Positions 31,561 through 32,529 of a DNA stretch of 32,529 nucleotides are shown here, in pieces (the first letter of the stretch is position 1; every line of letters begins with the position of its first letter). A program made the position numbers and the translations under genes. The notes beneath the pieces were generated by a model. The model was not told the DNA's origin and searched no databases. It saw only the letters and a program-made list of their open reading frames with translations. This stretch comes from Polyangium spumosum (GTDB taxonomy: Bacteria; Myxococcota_A; Polyangia; Polyangiales; Polyangiaceae). The stretch is taken from NCBI RefSeq assembly GCF_009649845.1, contig NZ_WJIE01000034.1, positions 1 through 32,529 on the forward strand. Direction: 5' to 3'.

Positions 31561-31836
31561 ATGAAAAGGATGCCGTATTATGTAATAATAATGCTCGCCA
31601 ACTATGGATGTGCGGCGTGGCTATTTTGGCGGGTCGCAAGTTACAAGGGGTATGGTTATTGGAGCGGTGTCACAAGGGGTTTCCTCACTGCCGGGGCCTT
31701 CCTTCCGCTAGGTCTGGGGGTCCTGACAATATGCTTGGGTTCGAGGGAGCGGGAGAGTTCGACCGGTCTGGTCCTGAGCCTCGCGCTCACCCTGCTGCTC
31801 GTCTTGCCTCTCCTGCTGCTGGCAGCGCATTGTTGA
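31561..31836 (+). CDS. Small membrane protein (91 aa), unknown function
   Basis: The ATG at 31561 begins MKRMPYYVIIMLANYGCAAW. Hydrophobic segments at about 7-24, 39-60 and 68-90 predict three transmembrane helices, with a short charged loop (GSRERESS) between the last two. A second ATG at 31570 is possible. The frame is open far upstream only because of repeat block E. No Pfam-like motif was recognised. It sits as an isolated island between two repeat blocks on the same strand as the two genes before it. Confidence 0.6.
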   Translation: MKRMPYYVIIMLANYGCAAWLFWRVASYKGYGYWSGVTRGFLTAGAFLPLGLGVLTICLGSRERESSTGLVLSLALTLLLVLPLLLLAAHC

Positions 31837-32529
31837 CAACAGAACGAGGCCACCAAGGCACGAAGCGTAGTTTTTCGGCTGGTATTCGTACCGTGTCACA
31901 GAGCAGGCGTAGGCGTGGCGGGACGCCGCTCGTGCGTTCACGCCGCGCCGGGCACCCCGAGGGCTGCACCGTGCGCCCGCATCGCGCCGAGCGTTATGAG
32001 TGCCCCGAGGGCTGCGCCGTCGAGCACGACCGCGCCGAGCGCCCCGAGGGCTGCGCCGTGCGCATCGCAATCGCCCCGAGCGTCGAAGCGACCCGAGGGC
32101 TGCGCCCGTCGAGCACGACCGCGCCGAGCGTCGAGAGCACCCCGAGGGCTGCGCCGTCGAGCACGACCGCGCCGAGCGTCGAGAGCACCCCGAGGGCTGC
32201 GCCCGTCGAGCACGACCGCGCCGCGCGTCGAGAGCACCCCGAGGGCTGCGCCGTCGAGCACGACCGCGCCGAGCGCGCGCCGAGCGTCGAGAGCGCCCCG
32301 AGGGCTGCGCCGTGCGCATCGCAATCGCCCCGAGCACCGAGAGCGCCCCGAGGGCTGCGCCCGTCGAGCACGACCGCGCCGAGTGTCGAGAGCGCGCCGA
32401 GCACCCCGAGGGCTGCGCCGTGCGCATCGCAATCGCCCCGAGCACCGAGAGCGCCCCGAGGGCTGCGCCCGTCGAGCACGACCGCGCCGAGTGTCGAGAG
32501 CGCGCCGAGCACCCCGAGGGCTGCGCCGT
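31837..32529 (-). repeat. 48-bp-family repeat, block F, opposite orientation, reaching the window edge
   Basis: The first 110 bp (31837-31947) is unique and has no gene. From about 31948 the array is dense and reverse-complemented relative to blocks A-D, and includes an added module CGCATCGCAATCGCCCCGAG. From 32296 to the end an exact 108-bp unit is repeated (32296-32403, 32404-32511, partial from 32512). Open frames run through it on all sides, as in block B, and are considered non-coding. Confidence 0.8.

Overview
The window looks like high-GC chromosomal DNA of a large-genome myxobacterium (Myxococcota, probably Polyangiales). The evidence is: seven-bladed Kelch lipoproteins with Cys-rich tails and MYXO-CTERM-like C-termini, a tandem Ser/Thr kinase, a TPR-PEGA-barrel protein, an FHA-type sigma54 activator, and very repeat-rich intergenic DNA. 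No database search was possible, so family names rest on motifs read by eye.

Layout. (1) 1-3930 is a mobile-element junction. It holds the last 122 bp of an IS1182-like element, a large serine recombinase (minus strand), a 5'-truncated tyrosine recombinase (plus strand) and an intact tyrosine recombinase (minus strand). The intact recombinase reads through the 3' half of a tRNA-Arg(CCU)-like gene, which is a probable attachment core flanked by GGGGCAAC repeats. (2) 4103-22404 is a co-directional minus-strand block of eight genes. In transcription order these are: FHA/sigma54 activator, papain-like lipoprotein, two-kinase-domain protein, TPR/PEGA/beta-barrel protein and four tandem Kelch paralogues with overlapping ends. 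A good sigma54 promoter match and ten 11-bp tandem repeats lie between the activator and the protease, as expected for an enhancer plus promoter. (3) 22427-24202 is a complete IS1182-like element. (4) 24343-25119 holds two small low-complexity genes with strong Shine-Dalgarno sequences, one encoding STSQYGG octad repeats and one poly-Gly/Lys. (5) 25120-28836 is mostly non-coding. It contains large palindromes and arrays of a degenerate 48-bp GC-rich repeat, broken by duplicated A+T-richer spacers and a 330-bp MITE-like element. (6) 28837-31836 carries three plus-strand genes for a periplasmic/outer-membrane protein, a duplicated Cys-rich lipoprotein and a small membrane protein. The same 48-bp repeat family returns in the opposite orientation from 31271 to the window end and includes an exact 108-bp tandem repeat.

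Working model (inference). The activator drives a sigma54 promoter for an envelope system. In it a two-domain kinase with a transmembrane segment and periplasmic tail signals alongside a PEGA/barrel outer-membrane protein, a secreted cysteine protease and four surface Kelch propellers. The other candidate for something undescribed is the pair of low-complexity genes at 24343-25119.
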